64,000 nt of DNA from Photobacterium ganghwense (lineage in GTDB: Bacteria; Pseudomonadota; Gammaproteobacteria; Enterobacterales; Vibrionaceae). A model generated the notes under the pieces. It saw nothing but the letters and a program-made list of their open reading frames with translations. It searched no databases and was not told the DNA's origin. Position numbers and translations under genes: made by a program. Where the stretch lies: NCBI RefSeq assembly GCF_003025595.1, contig NZ_PYMI01000003.1, positions 372,001 to 436,000 of the forward strand. The letters are read 5' to 3'. Positions 19,094 to 28,011 of this stretch are shown here, piece by piece (position 1 is the first letter of the stretch; each line of letters starts with the position of its first letter).

Positions 19094-19520
19094 TATATTT
19101 TACTCGTTATTTCGTTGTGCTCGTTCTCTCAGCGCCAAGTTTGGTATTGGTGGTGCCCGACCCCAAGTCTGATCTTTCATGCAACCTCACGGCTGGAATT
19201 TCAGGGGTGCTAATGGCAACACGTCTTATCCAACTGTACCTGGATGGTTAGATCGGTAAATGTACAGCTGGCACACCGGTAATCACGGCGGTATCTCTCA
19301 CACCAATAGAAAAATCGTCACAAAGAGAACAAAAAAACACTCCAAGGAAGTGAACGTCTTACGCCACATGCTGCGTTATTCGTTAGAGCGGTATATAAAG
19401 TAGTCAGGTGGGTGGTATTCTGCACACCCTGTTAGCAAAGTAGGCACTTTTTCCCACTTGTGCACGCCAATCATAGCAGGGTGACTTTTTTGCGGCAATC
19501 TGCTTTGTAGGCATGTTAGA
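19094..19520. promoter_or_regulatory. Divergent rne-rluC regulatory region with long rne leader
   Basis: About 427 bp between divergent rne (minus) and rluC (plus). In E. coli the rne mRNA has a ~360-nt structured 5' UTR through which RNase E controls its own level; the size here is compatible with the same arrangement. I could not confirm the conserved hp2 hairpin by eye. No gene is present. Confidence 0.55.
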
Positions 19521-20480
19521 ATGAAACCCATGAAAGATGATAAACCAAAAGTGCAGTTCATCGAGATTTCTGATGATTTTGCAGGCCAGCGAATCGATAA
19601 TTTTCTTCGGGCGCGGCTAAAAAATGTACCAAAAAGTATGATTTACCGGATTCTGCGTAAAGGGGAAGTGCGGGTAAACAAAAAAAGAATAAAACCGGAA
19701 TACAAGCTGCAAGACGGGGATCTGGTTCGGGTACCTCCGGTCGTTGTCCCGGAGAGGGAAGAACAGGCGCCGGTCAGTACGAAGCTGGATAAAGTGGCGA
19801 AGCTGGAATCATGCATTATCTATGAAGATGATCACATGCTGATTCTGAACAAACCGTCAGGTACCGCTGTGCATGGCGGTAGCGGACTGAAGTTCGGTGC
19901 CATTGAAGCCTTGCGTGCGTTGCGTCCGGATGCGCGTTTCCTGGAGCTGGTACACCGTATCGACCGGGATACTTCCGGTATTTTGCTGGTCGCCAAGAAG
20001 CGGTCTGCACTGCGTCAGCTGCAGGAGCAGTTCCGCCAGAAAACCGTGCAGAAATATTACTATGCGCTGGTAATGGGCGAGTGGAAGGCTTCGTGTAAAA
20101 AAGTGACGGCACCGCTGCTGAAAAATGAGGTAAATAGTATTGTTCGGGTGAACCCGAACGGTAAGCCGTCTGACACCCGTTTTAAAATTATTGAACGACT
20201 GGAGCAGGCGACCCTGATTCAGGCGAGCCCGGTAACCGGCCGGACGCACCAAATTCGTGTTCACTGTCAGTATGCTGGGCACCCGATTGCCTGGGATGAC
20301 CGCTATGGTGACCCGCGTTTTGATGCGTATACAAAGAAGGTGGGGCTAAACCGTTTGTTCCTGCACGCTGCGAATATCCAGTTCACGCATCCTCAAACGG
20401 ATGAAAAGATGGATATCAGTGCGCCGATGGAGCCGATGCTGGTGAAAGCCATCGAGCAATTGCGCCGAAAATCAGCGTGA
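19521..20480 (+). CDS. rluC: 23S rRNA pseudouridine(955/2504/2580) synthase
   Basis: A 319-residue RluA-family pseudouridine synthase that modifies three uridines of 23S rRNA domains II and V. It has an N-terminal S4 RNA-binding domain (about residues 22-80: GQRIDNFLRARLKNVPKSMIYR, KGEVRVNKKRIKPEYKLQDGD) and a catalytic domain with the HRIDRDTSGILL motif, catalytic Asp148. GRTHQIRVH near residue 240 is the conserved family block. It is divergent from rne, exactly as in E. coli, which supports the RluC identity over RluA or RluD. No strong Shine-Dalgarno precedes the ATG; a second ATG lies three codons in. Confidence 0.95.
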   Translation: MKPMKDDKPKVQFIEISDDFAGQRIDNFLRARLKNVPKSMIYRILRKGEVRVNKKRIKPEYKLQDGDLVRVPPVVVPEREEQAPVSTKLDKVAKLESCIIYEDDHMLILNKPSGTAVHGGSGLKFGAIEALRALRPDARFLELVHRIDRDTSGILLVAKKRSALRQLQEQFRQKTVQKYYYALVMGEWKASCKKVTAPLLKNEVNSIVRVNPNGKPSDTRFKIIERLEQATLIQASPVTGRTHQIRVHCQYAGHPIAWDDRYGDPRFDAYTKKVGLNRLFLHAANIQFTHPQTDEKMDISAPMEPMLVKAIEQLRRKSA

Positions 20481-20588
20481 GGGGTGGTTGAGCTCCTTTC
20501 TGATGTAAGGCTCTGGCTTGTAAGTGGTGTGATTTGCCCAGTTTGGCGTTGTAATGCCAAATCGGTCGTAGGTGGCACTTCAAACACG

Positions 20589-20618
20589 AACGGCAGCGAA
20601 AGCTGCCGTTATTTGTTT
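20589..20618 (+). terminator. Terminator after rluC
   Basis: AACGGCAGC (20589-20597) pairs with GCTGCCGTT (20602-20610) across a GAAA tetraloop, followed by ATTTGTTT. A second imperfect hairpin (TTTGGC ... GCCAAA, 20542-20561) lies just upstream. Confidence 0.72.
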
Positions 20619-20644
20619 GGGGTTTATATCAGTGGTTGACTGAC

Positions 20645-20680
20645 ACAACCACAACCACAACCACAACCACAACCACAGCC
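20645..20680. repeat. Hexanucleotide microsatellite (ACAACC)5 plus one variant unit
   Basis: Five perfect ACAACC units at 20645-20674 followed by ACAGCC at 20675-20680. It lies in the convergent intergenic space between rluC and maf. Confidence 0.9.
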
Positions 20681-20737
20681 TCAAACCAAACAGGTGAAGC
20701 CTAGCCGGATAGGCGAGAGTGGGTGTAATTCGTAGCT

Positions 20738-21319
20738 CTAAAGGATTTCGATTCCCTGGGTTTGCAGCAGATCGCACAAGGCGATGAGCGGCAGACCGAC
20801 AAGGGTATTGGGATCTCGCCCGTCTAACCTGTCAAACAGGGCAATACCAAGCCCTTCGCATTTGAAGCTGCCAGCACAGTACAGCGGCTGCTCTTTGGCA
20901 ACATAGCGGGCAATGGCTTCATCGCTCAGTTGGCGGAAGTGAACATGAAAAGGTTCACAGATAACGCGGCTGTCACCGGTTCGGGCATTAAAAACGCAGA
21001 GGCCGGTATAAAAGGTAACCACCTGGCCGCTGGCGTCTTTTAGTTGCTGGCAGGCTTTCTCTTCGGTCAATGGTTTACCGATGATCTTGTCATTGATGAC
21101 GCAAACCTGATCTGACCCGATGATGATATGGTCAGGATGACTGGCTGCACAGGCTTTGGCTTTCCCTTCGGCCAGACGGCGAACCAACTGCTCAGCGTTT
21201 TCGTTGGGCAGAGGCGTTTCATCGCAGTCAGGACTGGCGATAGAAAAGGGCACCTGGAGTTTTTCCAACAGGGCCTGACGAAAAGGTGAAGTCGATGCCA
21301 GCAGCAAGGGTTGGGTCAT
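20738..21319 (-). CDS. Maf/YceF nucleotide pyrophosphatase
   Basis: A 193-residue Maf-fold nucleoside triphosphate pyrophosphatase. The family opening [17 protein letters not shown] is at residues 5-21, followed by [22 protein letters not shown] and [18 protein letters not shown]. The C-terminal region has [29 protein letters not shown]. These features fit the YceF (m7GTP pyrophosphatase) branch rather than the dTTP/UTP branch, and yceF lies next to yceD-rpmF in E. coli as here. The ATG at 21319 is used; an in-frame ATG further upstream would add a basic, unlike-family extension. It is divergent from yceD. Confidence 0.92.
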   Translation of the reverse strand: MTQPLLLASTSPFRQALLEKLQVPFSIASPDCDETPLPNENAEQLVRRLAEGKAKACAASHPDHIIIGSDQVCVINDKIIGKPLTEEKACQQLKDASGQVVTFYTGLCVFNARTGDSRVICEPFHVHFRQLSDEAIARYVAKEQPLYCAGSFKCEGLGIALFDRLDGRDPNTLVGLPLIALCDLLQTQGIEIL

Positions 21320-21618
21320 GGCGGGTTTCCGGTTGAAATTGATTGAAGATAGTCTACGTGCCATCAGCATAAATGGCTATATAATGAAGGTGAGTCTGGT
21401 GAGAGACTGGTATCTCACCAGGCAGTTGACGGTAATTTGACCGCATTGAATAAACCATAACGGGTCATTCTCTGGCGGGCATTTACCATCAAATTGGCGG
21501 AAGTGGTGGTGACGACTGCGCTGCAGGTAAAATGGCACCCTCGAATTAGCTTAAATGCTGTTAATTCGAGCACATTTCCTTTGACTCAAGCTGATTAGAA
21601 GGCTAATATTCGCGCCCT

Positions 21619-22131
21619 ATGCAAAAGGTAAAATTGCCGCTTAAAGTTGATCCGGTTCGCGCCGCTCAAAAGAAACTCGATTATGATGGCATCATCAAAG
21701 CCGAGTTACTGGAGCGTCTGGCCGAGTCAACACAGAGCGTAACACGTGATGCAAACGTCACCTTATCATTTGACCTGGACCAGCGTCATATTGCATTCAT
21801 GCGAGGCCGCGCGGATGTGGAAGTGATGCTAACCTGTCAGAGATGTCAGGAAGAATTCAAACACGAATATAGTGTTGAATTCTGTTATAGTCCGCTCCTC
21901 AACCGAGAGGGTGCAGATGATTTACCGGAAGCTTATGAGCCGGCTGACGTCGACGAAAATGGTGAGATCAATCTGATTCAAATCGTTGAAGACGAGTTGA
22001 TTTTGGAATTGCCACAAGTCGCTATGCATGATGAAGCTGACTGCAAAGCCAGCGGAAACATGACTTTTGGTGAGATCCCCGTTGCTGATGAGCGTCCGAA
22101 TCCGTTTGCAGTATTGAAAAACTTGAAGTAA
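21619..22131 (+). CDS. yceD: YceD family protein (large ribosomal RNA accumulation protein)
   Basis: A 170-residue DUF177 protein, called YceD in E. coli and linked to 23S rRNA accumulation. MQKVKLPLKVDPVRAAQKK is the typical start. The zinc-knuckle-like LTCQRCQEEF lies near residue 75, then an acidic stretch (LPEAYEPADVDENGEINL), and the conserved end DERPNPFAVLKNLK. It is followed 25 bp later by rpmF, the classical gene order, and starts the yceD-rpmF-plsX-fab operon. The Shine-Dalgarno is weak. Confidence 0.93.
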   Translation: MQKVKLPLKVDPVRAAQKKLDYDGIIKAELLERLAESTQSVTRDANVTLSFDLDQRHIAFMRGRADVEVMLTCQRCQEEFKHEYSVEFCYSPLLNREGADDLPEAYEPADVDENGEINLIQIVEDELILELPQVAMHDEADCKASGNMTFGEIPVADERPNPFAVLKNLK

Positions 22132-22156
22132 GTAATTTTTAACAGGAGTAGGGTTA

Positions 22157-22327
22157 ATGGCCGTACAACAGAGCAAAAAATCACGTTCAGCACGTGGTAT
22201 GCGTCGTTCTCACGATGCACTGACAACTGCAGCTGTGTCTGTAGATTCTGCAAGTGGTGAAACTCACCTACGTCACCACGTGACTGCTGACGGTTTCTAC
22301 CGTGGCCGCAAGGTTATCAAAAAGTAA
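22157..22327 (+). CDS. rpmF: 50S ribosomal protein L32
   Basis: A 56-residue basic ribosomal protein. [20 protein letters not shown] is the invariant opening of L32, and the C-terminus [11 protein letters not shown] is typical. The residues between ([12 protein letters not shown]) lack the zinc-binding cysteines found in some L32 forms, giving the C-minus type common in gammaproteobacteria. A strong AACAGGAG site precedes the ATG. Gene position between yceD and plsX is conserved across proteobacteria. Confidence 0.97.
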   Translation: MAVQQSKKSRSARGMRRSHDALTTAAVSVDSASGETHLRHHVTADGFYRGRKVIKK

Positions 22328-22336
22328 GGTTGAGCC

Positions 22337-23359
22337 TTGAGTGGTCTAACCGTTGCACTTGATGCAATGGGCGGGGATTTCGGTCCTCAAGTAACAGTGC
22401 CTGCCTCCGTGCAGGCACTGTTGCAATTCCCGGAGCTTAAAGTCATGTTATTTGGTGATCAGACTTTGATCACATCGCAACTCTCTCTCCTGAATCAAAC
22501 CAACCATCCCCGTATTAAGATTGTCCATTGTGACAATGTCATCGCCAACGATACCCGGCCGTCACAGGCATTACGCCATAGCCAGGGCTCATCGATGCGG
22601 GCAGCGCTTGAGGCGGTTTCAGAAGGTCAGGCAGACGCCTGTATCAGTGCCGGTAATACCGGTGCGCTGATGGCCTTGTCCCGTTATATCCTCAAACAGC
22701 TGCCGGGTGTGGATCGTCCCGCACTGGTTTCCGCAATTCCGACCCAAAACGAAACGAAAACCTGGTTACTCGATCTGGGCGCGAATGTGTCATGCGATGC
22801 TGATACGCTGTTCCAGTTTGCGGTGATGGGAGCGGTACTGGCCGAGCAGGGGAAGGCGGCGCCACGCGTTGCACTGCTGAATATCGGCGAAGAAGAGATC
22901 AAAGGTAATGATCTCGTCAAGCGATGTGCAGAAATGCTGGCGGACGCTAAGGAAATTAACTACATAGGCTATCTGGAAGGGGACCAGCTGTACAGCGGAA
23001 AAGCCGATGTGATTGTCTGCGACGGTTTTGTTGGCAATGTAAGCCTGAAAACCAGCGAAGGGGTGGCTAATCTATTTATAAACAATATCCGAAAAGCCAT
23101 TTCGGACAATCCGTTTAAGCGTCTGGTCGCTAAATGGTTGTTTCGTGACCTATTCGAGAGCCTCAGGCAACTGAACCCCGACCAGTATAACGGCGCGAGT
23201 CTGTTAGGATTGCGCGGTATTGTGGTGAAGAGCCATGGAAGTGCTGATATCGCTGCCTTTACCAATGCCATTGGTGAAGCAGTCTGCGAGGTCAAACGGC
23301 AGATACCGATAAAAATCAGTGACCGTTTGGAACAAGTCTTACTCGAGAGGCATTATTAG
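22337..23359 (+). CDS. plsX: Phosphate acyltransferase PlsX
   Basis: A 340-residue peripheral-membrane enzyme converting acyl-ACP and phosphate to acyl-phosphate, the acyl donor for PlsY in phospholipid synthesis. The signature [12 protein letters not shown] is at residues 6-17, then [23 protein letters not shown] [14 protein letters not shown], and [16 protein letters not shown] near 230. TTG at 22337 is the start, with AAGG nearby, nine bases after the rpmF stop. The C-terminus overlaps no gene; fabH begins 5 bp later, so the transcripts are coupled. Confidence 0.96.
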   Translation: MSGLTVALDAMGGDFGPQVTVPASVQALLQFPELKVMLFGDQTLITSQLSLLNQTNHPRIKIVHCDNVIANDTRPSQALRHSQGSSMRAALEAVSEGQADACISAGNTGALMALSRYILKQLPGVDRPALVSAIPTQNETKTWLLDLGANVSCDADTLFQFAVMGAVLAEQGKAAPRVALLNIGEEEIKGNDLVKRCAEMLADAKEINYIGYLEGDQLYSGKADVIVCDGFVGNVSLKTSEGVANLFINNIRKAISDNPFKRLVAKWLFRDLFESLRQLNPDQYNGASLLGLRGIVVKSHGSADIAAFTNAIGEAVCEVKRQIPIKISDRLEQVLLERHY

Positions 23360-23364
23360 TCTTC

Positions 23365-24321
23365 ATGTATAGCAAAATTTTAGGTACTGGCAGCTACCTG
23401 CCGGAACAAGTACGTTCTAATGCCGATTTAGAACAGATGGTCGATACCAGCGATGAGTGGATCGTTGCTCGTACCGGTATTCGAGAGCGTCGCATTGCCG
23501 CAGAGGATGAAACTGTTGCGGTAATGGGATATCAGGCCTCCCTGAAAGCCATTGAAATGGCTGGCATTGCCAAGGACGAGATTGACCTGATAATCGTAGC
23601 GACTACCAGTGCGAGCCACGCTTTCCCATCGGCGGCCTGCCAGGTGCAAGGTATGCTGGATATTAAAGGCTGCCCGGCGTTTGATATTGCCGCTGCGTGT
23701 TCAGGCTTCATCTACGCATTGAGTATTGCCGATCAGCACATTAAGACCGGCATGGCGAAAAACGTGCTGGTAATTGGTTCTGATGCGCTGTCTCACAAGT
23801 GTGATCCAGAAGATCGTTCCACGATCATCCTGTTTGGTGACGGTGCCGGTGCGGTTGTTGTTGGTGCCAGTGATGAGCCGGGGATTATTTCTACCCACCT
23901 GCATGCTGACGGTCACTTTGGTGGCCTGCTGAGCCTGGCGGTGCCGGAACATGGCCAGACGTTCAGCGACGACAAGTGGCTGTACATGGCAGGTAATGAA
24001 GTCTTTAAGGTGGCAGTGACTCAATTGTCAAACCTGGTGAAAGATACGCTGGCTGCTAACAATATGGACAAGTCAGAACTGGACTGGCTGGTGCCTCATC
24101 AGGCTAACCTGCGTATTATTTCCGCGACGGCGAAAAAATTATCAATGTCGATGGATCAGGTTGTGGTCACGCTTGATCGCCACGGTAACACGTCGGCGGC
24201 GACCGTACCGACAGCGCTTGATGAAGCCGTCCGTGATGGCCGCATCAAACGTGGTCAGACCCTATTGCTGGAAGCCTTTGGTGGCGGTTTCACCTGGGGT
24301 TCTGCACTGGTGAAATTTTAA
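23365..24321 (+). CDS. fabH: 3-oxoacyl-ACP synthase III (KAS III)
   Basis: A 318-residue thiolase-fold enzyme that condenses acetyl-CoA with malonyl-ACP to start fatty-acid chains. The catalytic Cys112 lies in [11 protein letters not shown]; the His and Asn of the triad are in VPHQANLRI and [10 protein letters not shown]. The C-terminal [13 protein letters not shown] is the usual ending. Length matches E. coli FabH (317). It sits five bases after plsX, and a hairpin of possible attenuator type separates it from fabD. Confidence 0.97.
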   Translation: MYSKILGTGSYLPEQVRSNADLEQMVDTSDEWIVARTGIRERRIAAEDETVAVMGYQASLKAIEMAGIAKDEIDLIIVATTSASHAFPSAACQVQGMLDIKGCPAFDIAAACSGFIYALSIADQHIKTGMAKNVLVIGSDALSHKCDPEDRSTIILFGDGAGAVVVGASDEPGIISTHLHADGHFGGLLSLAVPEHGQTFSDDKWLYMAGNEVFKVAVTQLSNLVKDTLAANNMDKSELDWLVPHQANLRIISATAKKLSMSMDQVVVTLDRHGNTSAATVPTALDEAVRDGRIKRGQTLLLEAFGGGFTWGSALVKF

Positions 24322-24348
24322 GGCTTAGCCTACCGAATTCGTTTCAAT

Positions 24349-24396
24349 GAGGGAGCCTGTGGGCCAAACGGCACATCTGACGGTCTCCCTCTATTT
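24349..24396 (+). terminator. Hairpin in the fabH-fabD gap, possible partial terminator
   Basis: GAGGGAG (24349-24355) pairs with CTCCCTC (24385-24391), enclosing a smaller hairpin GCC-AAAC-GGC. It is followed by TATTTAGT, too weak a T run for full termination, so it may set the fabH:fabD expression ratio or mark an RNA-processing site. Confidence 0.4.
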
Positions 24397-24434
24397 AGTA
24401 CTGAATGTTTCAGTCACAAAATAAGGATTCTCGA

Positions 24435-25358
24435 ATGTCTAAATTCGCGATTGTATTCCCTGGTCAGGGTTCACAAGCTGTTGGCATGCTGGCGGAGCTG
24501 GCTGAGCAGTTTGAAGTGGTTAAACAGACTTTTGCCGAAGCTTCTGAAGTGTTGGGCTATGATTTGTGGGAACTGGTACAGAACGGTCCGGCTGAACTGC
24601 TTAATGAGACTCACCGTACTCAGCCTGCGCTGCTGACATCTTCTGTTGCTATCTGGCGTGTATGGCAGGAGCAGGGCGGTGCCCAGCCTGACGTACTGGC
24701 CGGCCACAGCCTGGGTGAATACTCTGCACTGGTTTGTGCGGGTGTGATTGACTTCAAAGACGCTGTCAAACTGGTTGAGCTGCGTGGTCAGCTGATGCAG
24801 GAAGCTGTCCCAGCGGGTACTGGTGCGATGTCAGCGATCATTGGCCTGGAAAATGACGCGATTGCGAAAGCGTGTGAAGACGCGGCGCAGGGTCAGGTTT
24901 GTTCGCCAGTGAACTTTAACTCTCCTGGTCAGGTGGTTATCGCGGGTAATAAAGAAGCGGTTGAGCGTGCCAACGTACTGTGTAAAGAAGCGGGTGCGAA
25001 ACGCGCACTGCCTCTGCCGGTATCTGTGCCGTCTCACTGTGCGCTGATGAAGCCTGCCGCTGAGAAACTGGCCGTTGCTCTGGACGAGATCACGTTCAAT
25101 GCACCGTCAGTACCTGTAATCAATAATGCGGATGTGGCAACGGAAACTGATCCGGCTGCAATCAAGCAGGCGCTGGTGAAGCAACTGTATGGACCGGTTC
25201 GCTGGACGGAATCTGTTGAGCGTATGGCAGCAGAGGGTGTGGAATCACTGCTGGAGTTTGGCCCGGGTAAAGTCCTGACTGGCCTGACTAAACGTATCAG
25301 CCGTTCACTGGGCGGTTCAGCAGTTAACGATCCGGCGTCACTGGAAGCTGCGAAATAA
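24435..25358 (+). CDS. fabD: Malonyl-CoA:ACP transacylase
   Basis: A 307-residue acyltransferase that moves malonyl groups from CoA to ACP. FPGQGSQAVGML is at residues 8-19, the serine nucleophile Ser92 is in GHSLGEYSAL, and the catalytic His is in SVPSHCALM near 201. The C-terminus has LLEFGPGKVLTGLTKR. The ATG at 24435 is chosen because it follows AAGGATT and begins MSKFAIVFPG as in E. coli; the longer frame adds ten unlike residues. It follows fabH by 113 bp and precedes fabG. Confidence 0.97.
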   Translation: MSKFAIVFPGQGSQAVGMLAELAEQFEVVKQTFAEASEVLGYDLWELVQNGPAELLNETHRTQPALLTSSVAIWRVWQEQGGAQPDVLAGHSLGEYSALVCAGVIDFKDAVKLVELRGQLMQEAVPAGTGAMSAIIGLENDAIAKACEDAAQGQVCSPVNFNSPGQVVIAGNKEAVERANVLCKEAGAKRALPLPVSVPSHCALMKPAAEKLAVALDEITFNAPSVPVINNADVATETDPAAIKQALVKQLYGPVRWTESVERMAAEGVESLLEFGPGKVLTGLTKRISRSLGGSAVNDPASLEAAK

Positions 25359-25453
25359 AAAGCCGCTACATAACAAGCGACTAAAATACTGGGTCAGCCG
25401 GGCAGCCTTAGCCTGTGCGGCTGACACCTCAATCCAAGCAAAGAGGAATAACA

Positions 25454-26188
25454 ATGAGCCTGGAAGGTAAAATTGCACTGGTAACAGGTGCAAGCCGTGG
25501 TATCGGCCGTGCGATTGCAGAAATCCTGGTTGAACGCGGTGCCACTGTTATTGGTACAGCCACCTCTGAGAAAGGCGCAGAAGCGATCAGCGAGTACCTG
25601 GGTGAAAACGGTAAAGGTCTGGCGCTGAACGTCACTTCTCCTGAATCAATTGAAGCGGTTCTGAAGCAGATCAAAGACGAGTTCGGTGAAGTTGATATTC
25701 TGGTGAACAACGCCGGTATCACTCGCGACAATCTGCTGATGCGCATGAAAGATGACGAGTGGCAGGACATCCTGGACACCAACCTGACGTCTATTTTCCG
25801 TCTGTCAAAAGCGGTTCTGCGTTCTATGATGAAGAAGCGCTACGGTCGCATCATCAGCATCGGTTCTGTGGTCGGCACCATGGGTAACGCGGGTCAGACT
25901 AACTACGCTGCAGCGAAAGCGGGTCTGATTGGCTTTACTAAATCAATGGCGCGTGAAGTGGCTTCTCGTGGTATTACCGTGAATGCGGTTGCTCCAGGCT
26001 TCATTGAAACTGACATGACTAAAGCTCTGAATGATGATCAGCGTGCGGCAACATTGTCTAATGTTCCGGCTGGCCGTCTGGGTGAACCGCGTGAAATTGC
26101 AGCAGCTGTTGCCTTCCTGGCTTCAGATGATGCTGGTTATGTAACCGGTGAAACGCTGCATGTCAACGGCGGCATGTACATGATTTAA
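25454..26188 (+). CDS. fabG: 3-oxoacyl-ACP reductase
   Basis: A 244-residue NADPH-dependent short-chain dehydrogenase that reduces 3-ketoacyl-ACP. TGASRGIGRA (residues 11-20) is the cofactor-binding loop, NNAG follows at 86-89, and the catalytic set Ser138, Tyr151 and Lys155 (YAAAK) is intact. The C-terminus GYVTGETLHVNGGMYMI is the standard FabG end. The ATG at 25454 follows AAGAGGAA. A ~157-bp gap with nested inverted repeats separates it from acpP. Confidence 0.97.
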   Translation: MSLEGKIALVTGASRGIGRAIAEILVERGATVIGTATSEKGAEAISEYLGENGKGLALNVTSPESIEAVLKQIKDEFGEVDILVNNAGITRDNLLMRMKDDEWQDILDTNLTSIFRLSKAVLRSMMKKRYGRIISIGSVVGTMGNAGQTNYAAAKAGLIGFTKSMAREVASRGITVNAVAPGFIETDMTKALNDDQRAATLSNVPAGRLGEPREIAAAVAFLASDDAGYVTGETLHVNGGMYMI

Positions 26189-26192
26189 ACAA

Positions 26193-26283
26193 AAAAGTTG
26201 CATAACTTGATGATGCAGGTCAAACTCAATTTGTTTTCACTGAAAATCGTGGTTTGACCAGCGTGTTGAGTATTGCAACTTTT
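26193..26283 (+). promoter_or_regulatory. Nested inverted repeats in the fabG-acpP gap
   Basis: Outer arms AAAAGTTGCA (26193-26202) and TGCAACTTTT (26274-26283) are perfect complements. Inside them GGTCAAAC (26218-26225) pairs with GTTTGACC (26252-26259), and TTTTCA/TGAAAA forms a tip. The transcript could fold into one long hairpin. ACTCAA (26224-26229) and TTGAGT (26266-26271) offer an alternative pairing. There is no T run, so this is not a simple terminator. It could be an RNase III site, a control element for high acpP expression, or overlapping operators. Confidence 0.6.
26250..26260. promoter_or_regulatory. FadR-like core operator upstream of acpP
   Basis: TGGTTTGACCA differs at one base from the FadR core TGGTCNGACCA. 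It overlaps the inner arm of the inverted repeat and lies ~85 bp before the acpP start. FadR activates the E. coli fabHDG operon and fabA/fabB, so a site here is plausible but unproven. Confidence 0.3.
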
Positions 26284-26345
26284 GCAGTATTGAATAAACT
26301 ACAGCAAATCGCATTAGCGAATTCTTGTTTTAAGGAAATAGATTA

Positions 26346-26582
26346 ATGAGCAACATCGAAGAACGCGTAAAGAAAATCATCGTTGAGCAACTGGGTGTAG
26401 ACGAGTCTGAAGTTAAGAACGAAGCTTCTTTCGTTGACGATCTGGGTGCAGACTCTCTGGACACCGTTGAACTGGTAATGGCTCTGGAAGAAGAATTCGA
26501 TACTGAGATTCCTGACGAAGAAGCTGAGAAAATTACTACAGTTCAAGCAGCTATCGACTACGTTGTTAGCGCATCTGAGTAA
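26346..26582 (+). CDS. acpP: Acyl carrier protein
   Basis: A 78-residue acidic four-helix carrier protein of fatty-acid synthesis. The 4'-phosphopantetheine attachment Ser37 is in [17 protein letters not shown]. Composition and length match E. coli AcpP with few changes. The start follows TTTTAAGGAAATAGATTA. Codon choice is strongly biased, as expected of a highly expressed gene. A strong terminator follows, so acpP is probably also made as a short transcript from its own promoter in the fabG-acpP gap. Confidence 0.98.
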   Translation: MSNIEERVKKIIVEQLGVDESEVKNEASFVDDLGADSLDTVELVMALEEEFDTEIPDEEAEKITTVQAAIDYVVSASE

Positions 26583-26597
26583 TTAAAGAACTCCCTC

Positions 26598-26627
26598 CAG
26601 GCGGTCACCATGACCGCCTGATTTTTC
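26598..26627 (+). terminator. Terminator between acpP and fabF
   Basis: CAGGCGGTCA (26598-26607) pairs perfectly with TGACCGCCTG (26611-26620), three-base loop, followed by ATTTTTCTT. It should end most acpP transcripts. Confidence 0.92.
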
Positions 26628-26669
26628 TTATGAATCCTGTTTTATCCTCAATTCCCGGAGAAATTAATC

Positions 26670-27908
26670 GTGTCTAAGCGTCGCGTAGTGGTTACTGGCA
26701 TGGGTATGCTGTCACCGGTAGGTAATTCCGTTGAATCTTCATGGAAAGCCCTGCTTGCCGGAACTAGCGGTATCAGCACTATTGAACATTTTGATGCTAG
26801 CGCATTTGCTACTCGTTTTGCTGGTATGGTCAAAGACTTCAATTGTGAAGATTACATGTCGAAAAAAGATGCACGTAAAATGGATTTGTTTATCCAGTAC
26901 GGCATCGCAGCAGGCGTGCAAGCATTAAAAGACTCTGGTATTGAAATCACTGAAGAAAATAACGCACGTATTGGTGTAGCTATTGGTTCAGGTATTGGTG
27001 GCCTTGGCTTGATTGAAGCTAACCATCAGGCAATGCTGGAAAAAGGACCGCGCAAAATCAGCCCGTTCTTTGTTCCTTCAACCATCGTAAACATGATCGC
27101 TGGCCACATGTCTATCATGTACGGTCTGCGCGGTCCGAATATCGCTATTTCAACTGCCTGTACAACAGGTCTGCATAACATTGGCCACGCGGCACGTATG
27201 ATTGCCTACGGCGATGCAGATGCAATGCTGGCTGGTGGTGCTGAAAAAGCATCAACTCCGCTGGGTATGGGTGGCTTTGCTGCGGCAAAAGCGCTGTCTA
27301 CTCGTAACGACGATCCTCAGGCTGCATCTCGTCCGTGGGACAAAGATCGCGACGGTTTCGTACTGGGTGACGGTGCCGGCATGATGATGCTGGAAGAATA
27401 TGAGCACGCGAAAGCTCGTGGTGCGAAAATTTATGCTGAACTGGTTGGCTTTGGTATGAGTGGTGATGCTTACCACATGACTTCACCAAGTGCTGACGGT
27501 TCCGGCGGTGCACTGGCCATGGAAGCGGCTATCCGTGATGCGGGTATCAATGCTGACCAAATCGGTTACGTGAATGCACACGGTACTTCTACCCCTGCGG
27601 GTGACGTAGCAGAAACGCTGGGTATCAAACGTGCACTGGGTGCTGCGGCTGATAAAGTTATGGTTTCTTCAACCAAATCAATGACAGGTCACCTGCTGGG
27701 TGCAGCTGGCTCTGTAGAAGCGATCATCACGGCACTGACTCTGGTTGATCAGGTTGTACCGCCAACAATCAACCTGGATAATCCAGATGAAGGTTGTGAT
27801 CTGGATTACGTACCAGGCGAAGCCCGCCAAGCGAAACTGGAGTACGCTCTGTGTAACTCGTTCGGCTTCGGCGGCACTAACGGCTCTCTGCTGTTTAAGA
27901 AAATCTAA
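26670..27908 (+). CDS. fabF: 3-oxoacyl-ACP synthase II (KAS II)
   Basis: A 412-residue condensing enzyme that elongates acyl-ACP and is important for cis-vaccenate at low temperature. Catalytic Cys164 is in STACTTG; the two histidines are in [11 protein letters not shown] and [12 protein letters not shown]. The C-terminal [14 protein letters not shown] is conserved. The start is GTG at 26670 ([12 protein letters not shown]), preceded by a weak GGAG. It lies between two strong terminators, so it likely has its own promoter despite the operon order. Confidence 0.97.
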   Translation: MSKRRVVVTGMGMLSPVGNSVESSWKALLAGTSGISTIEHFDASAFATRFAGMVKDFNCEDYMSKKDARKMDLFIQYGIAAGVQALKDSGIEITEENNARIGVAIGSGIGGLGLIEANHQAMLEKGPRKISPFFVPSTIVNMIAGHMSIMYGLRGPNIAISTACTTGLHNIGHAARMIAYGDADAMLAGGAEKASTPLGMGGFAAAKALSTRNDDPQAASRPWDKDRDGFVLGDGAGMMMLEEYEHAKARGAKIYAELVGFGMSGDAYHMTSPSADGSGGALAMEAAIRDAGINADQIGYVNAHGTSTPAGDVAETLGIKRALGAAADKVMVSSTKSMTGHLLGAAGSVEAIITALTLVDQVVPPTINLDNPDEGCDLDYVPGEARQAKLEYALCNSFGFGGTNGSLLFKKI

Positions 27909-27913
27909 CGATA

Positions 27914-27943
27914 ACCTGTTATTATAGTACCTGTTATCATAGT
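27914..27943. repeat. 15-bp direct duplication after fabF
   Basis: ACCTGTTATTATAGT and ACCTGTTATCATAGT are adjacent copies differing at one base, immediately before the fabF terminator hairpin. Confidence 0.85.
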
Positions 27944-27978
27944 ACGGCCTGGTGGTAACCCACCGGGCCGTTTTTTTA
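27944..27978 (+). terminator. Terminator after fabF
   Basis: ACGGCC and GGTGG pair with CCACC and GGGCCGT around a TAAC loop (27944-27971), followed by seven T. Confidence 0.88.
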
Positions 27979-28011
27979 TCTGTTTTTTCAGCATATTCGC
28001 AGGGATTAGGT

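Noticed and set aside
20645..20680. CRISPR-like array
   Set aside because: The hexamer repeat has no spacers; it is a simple microsatellite.
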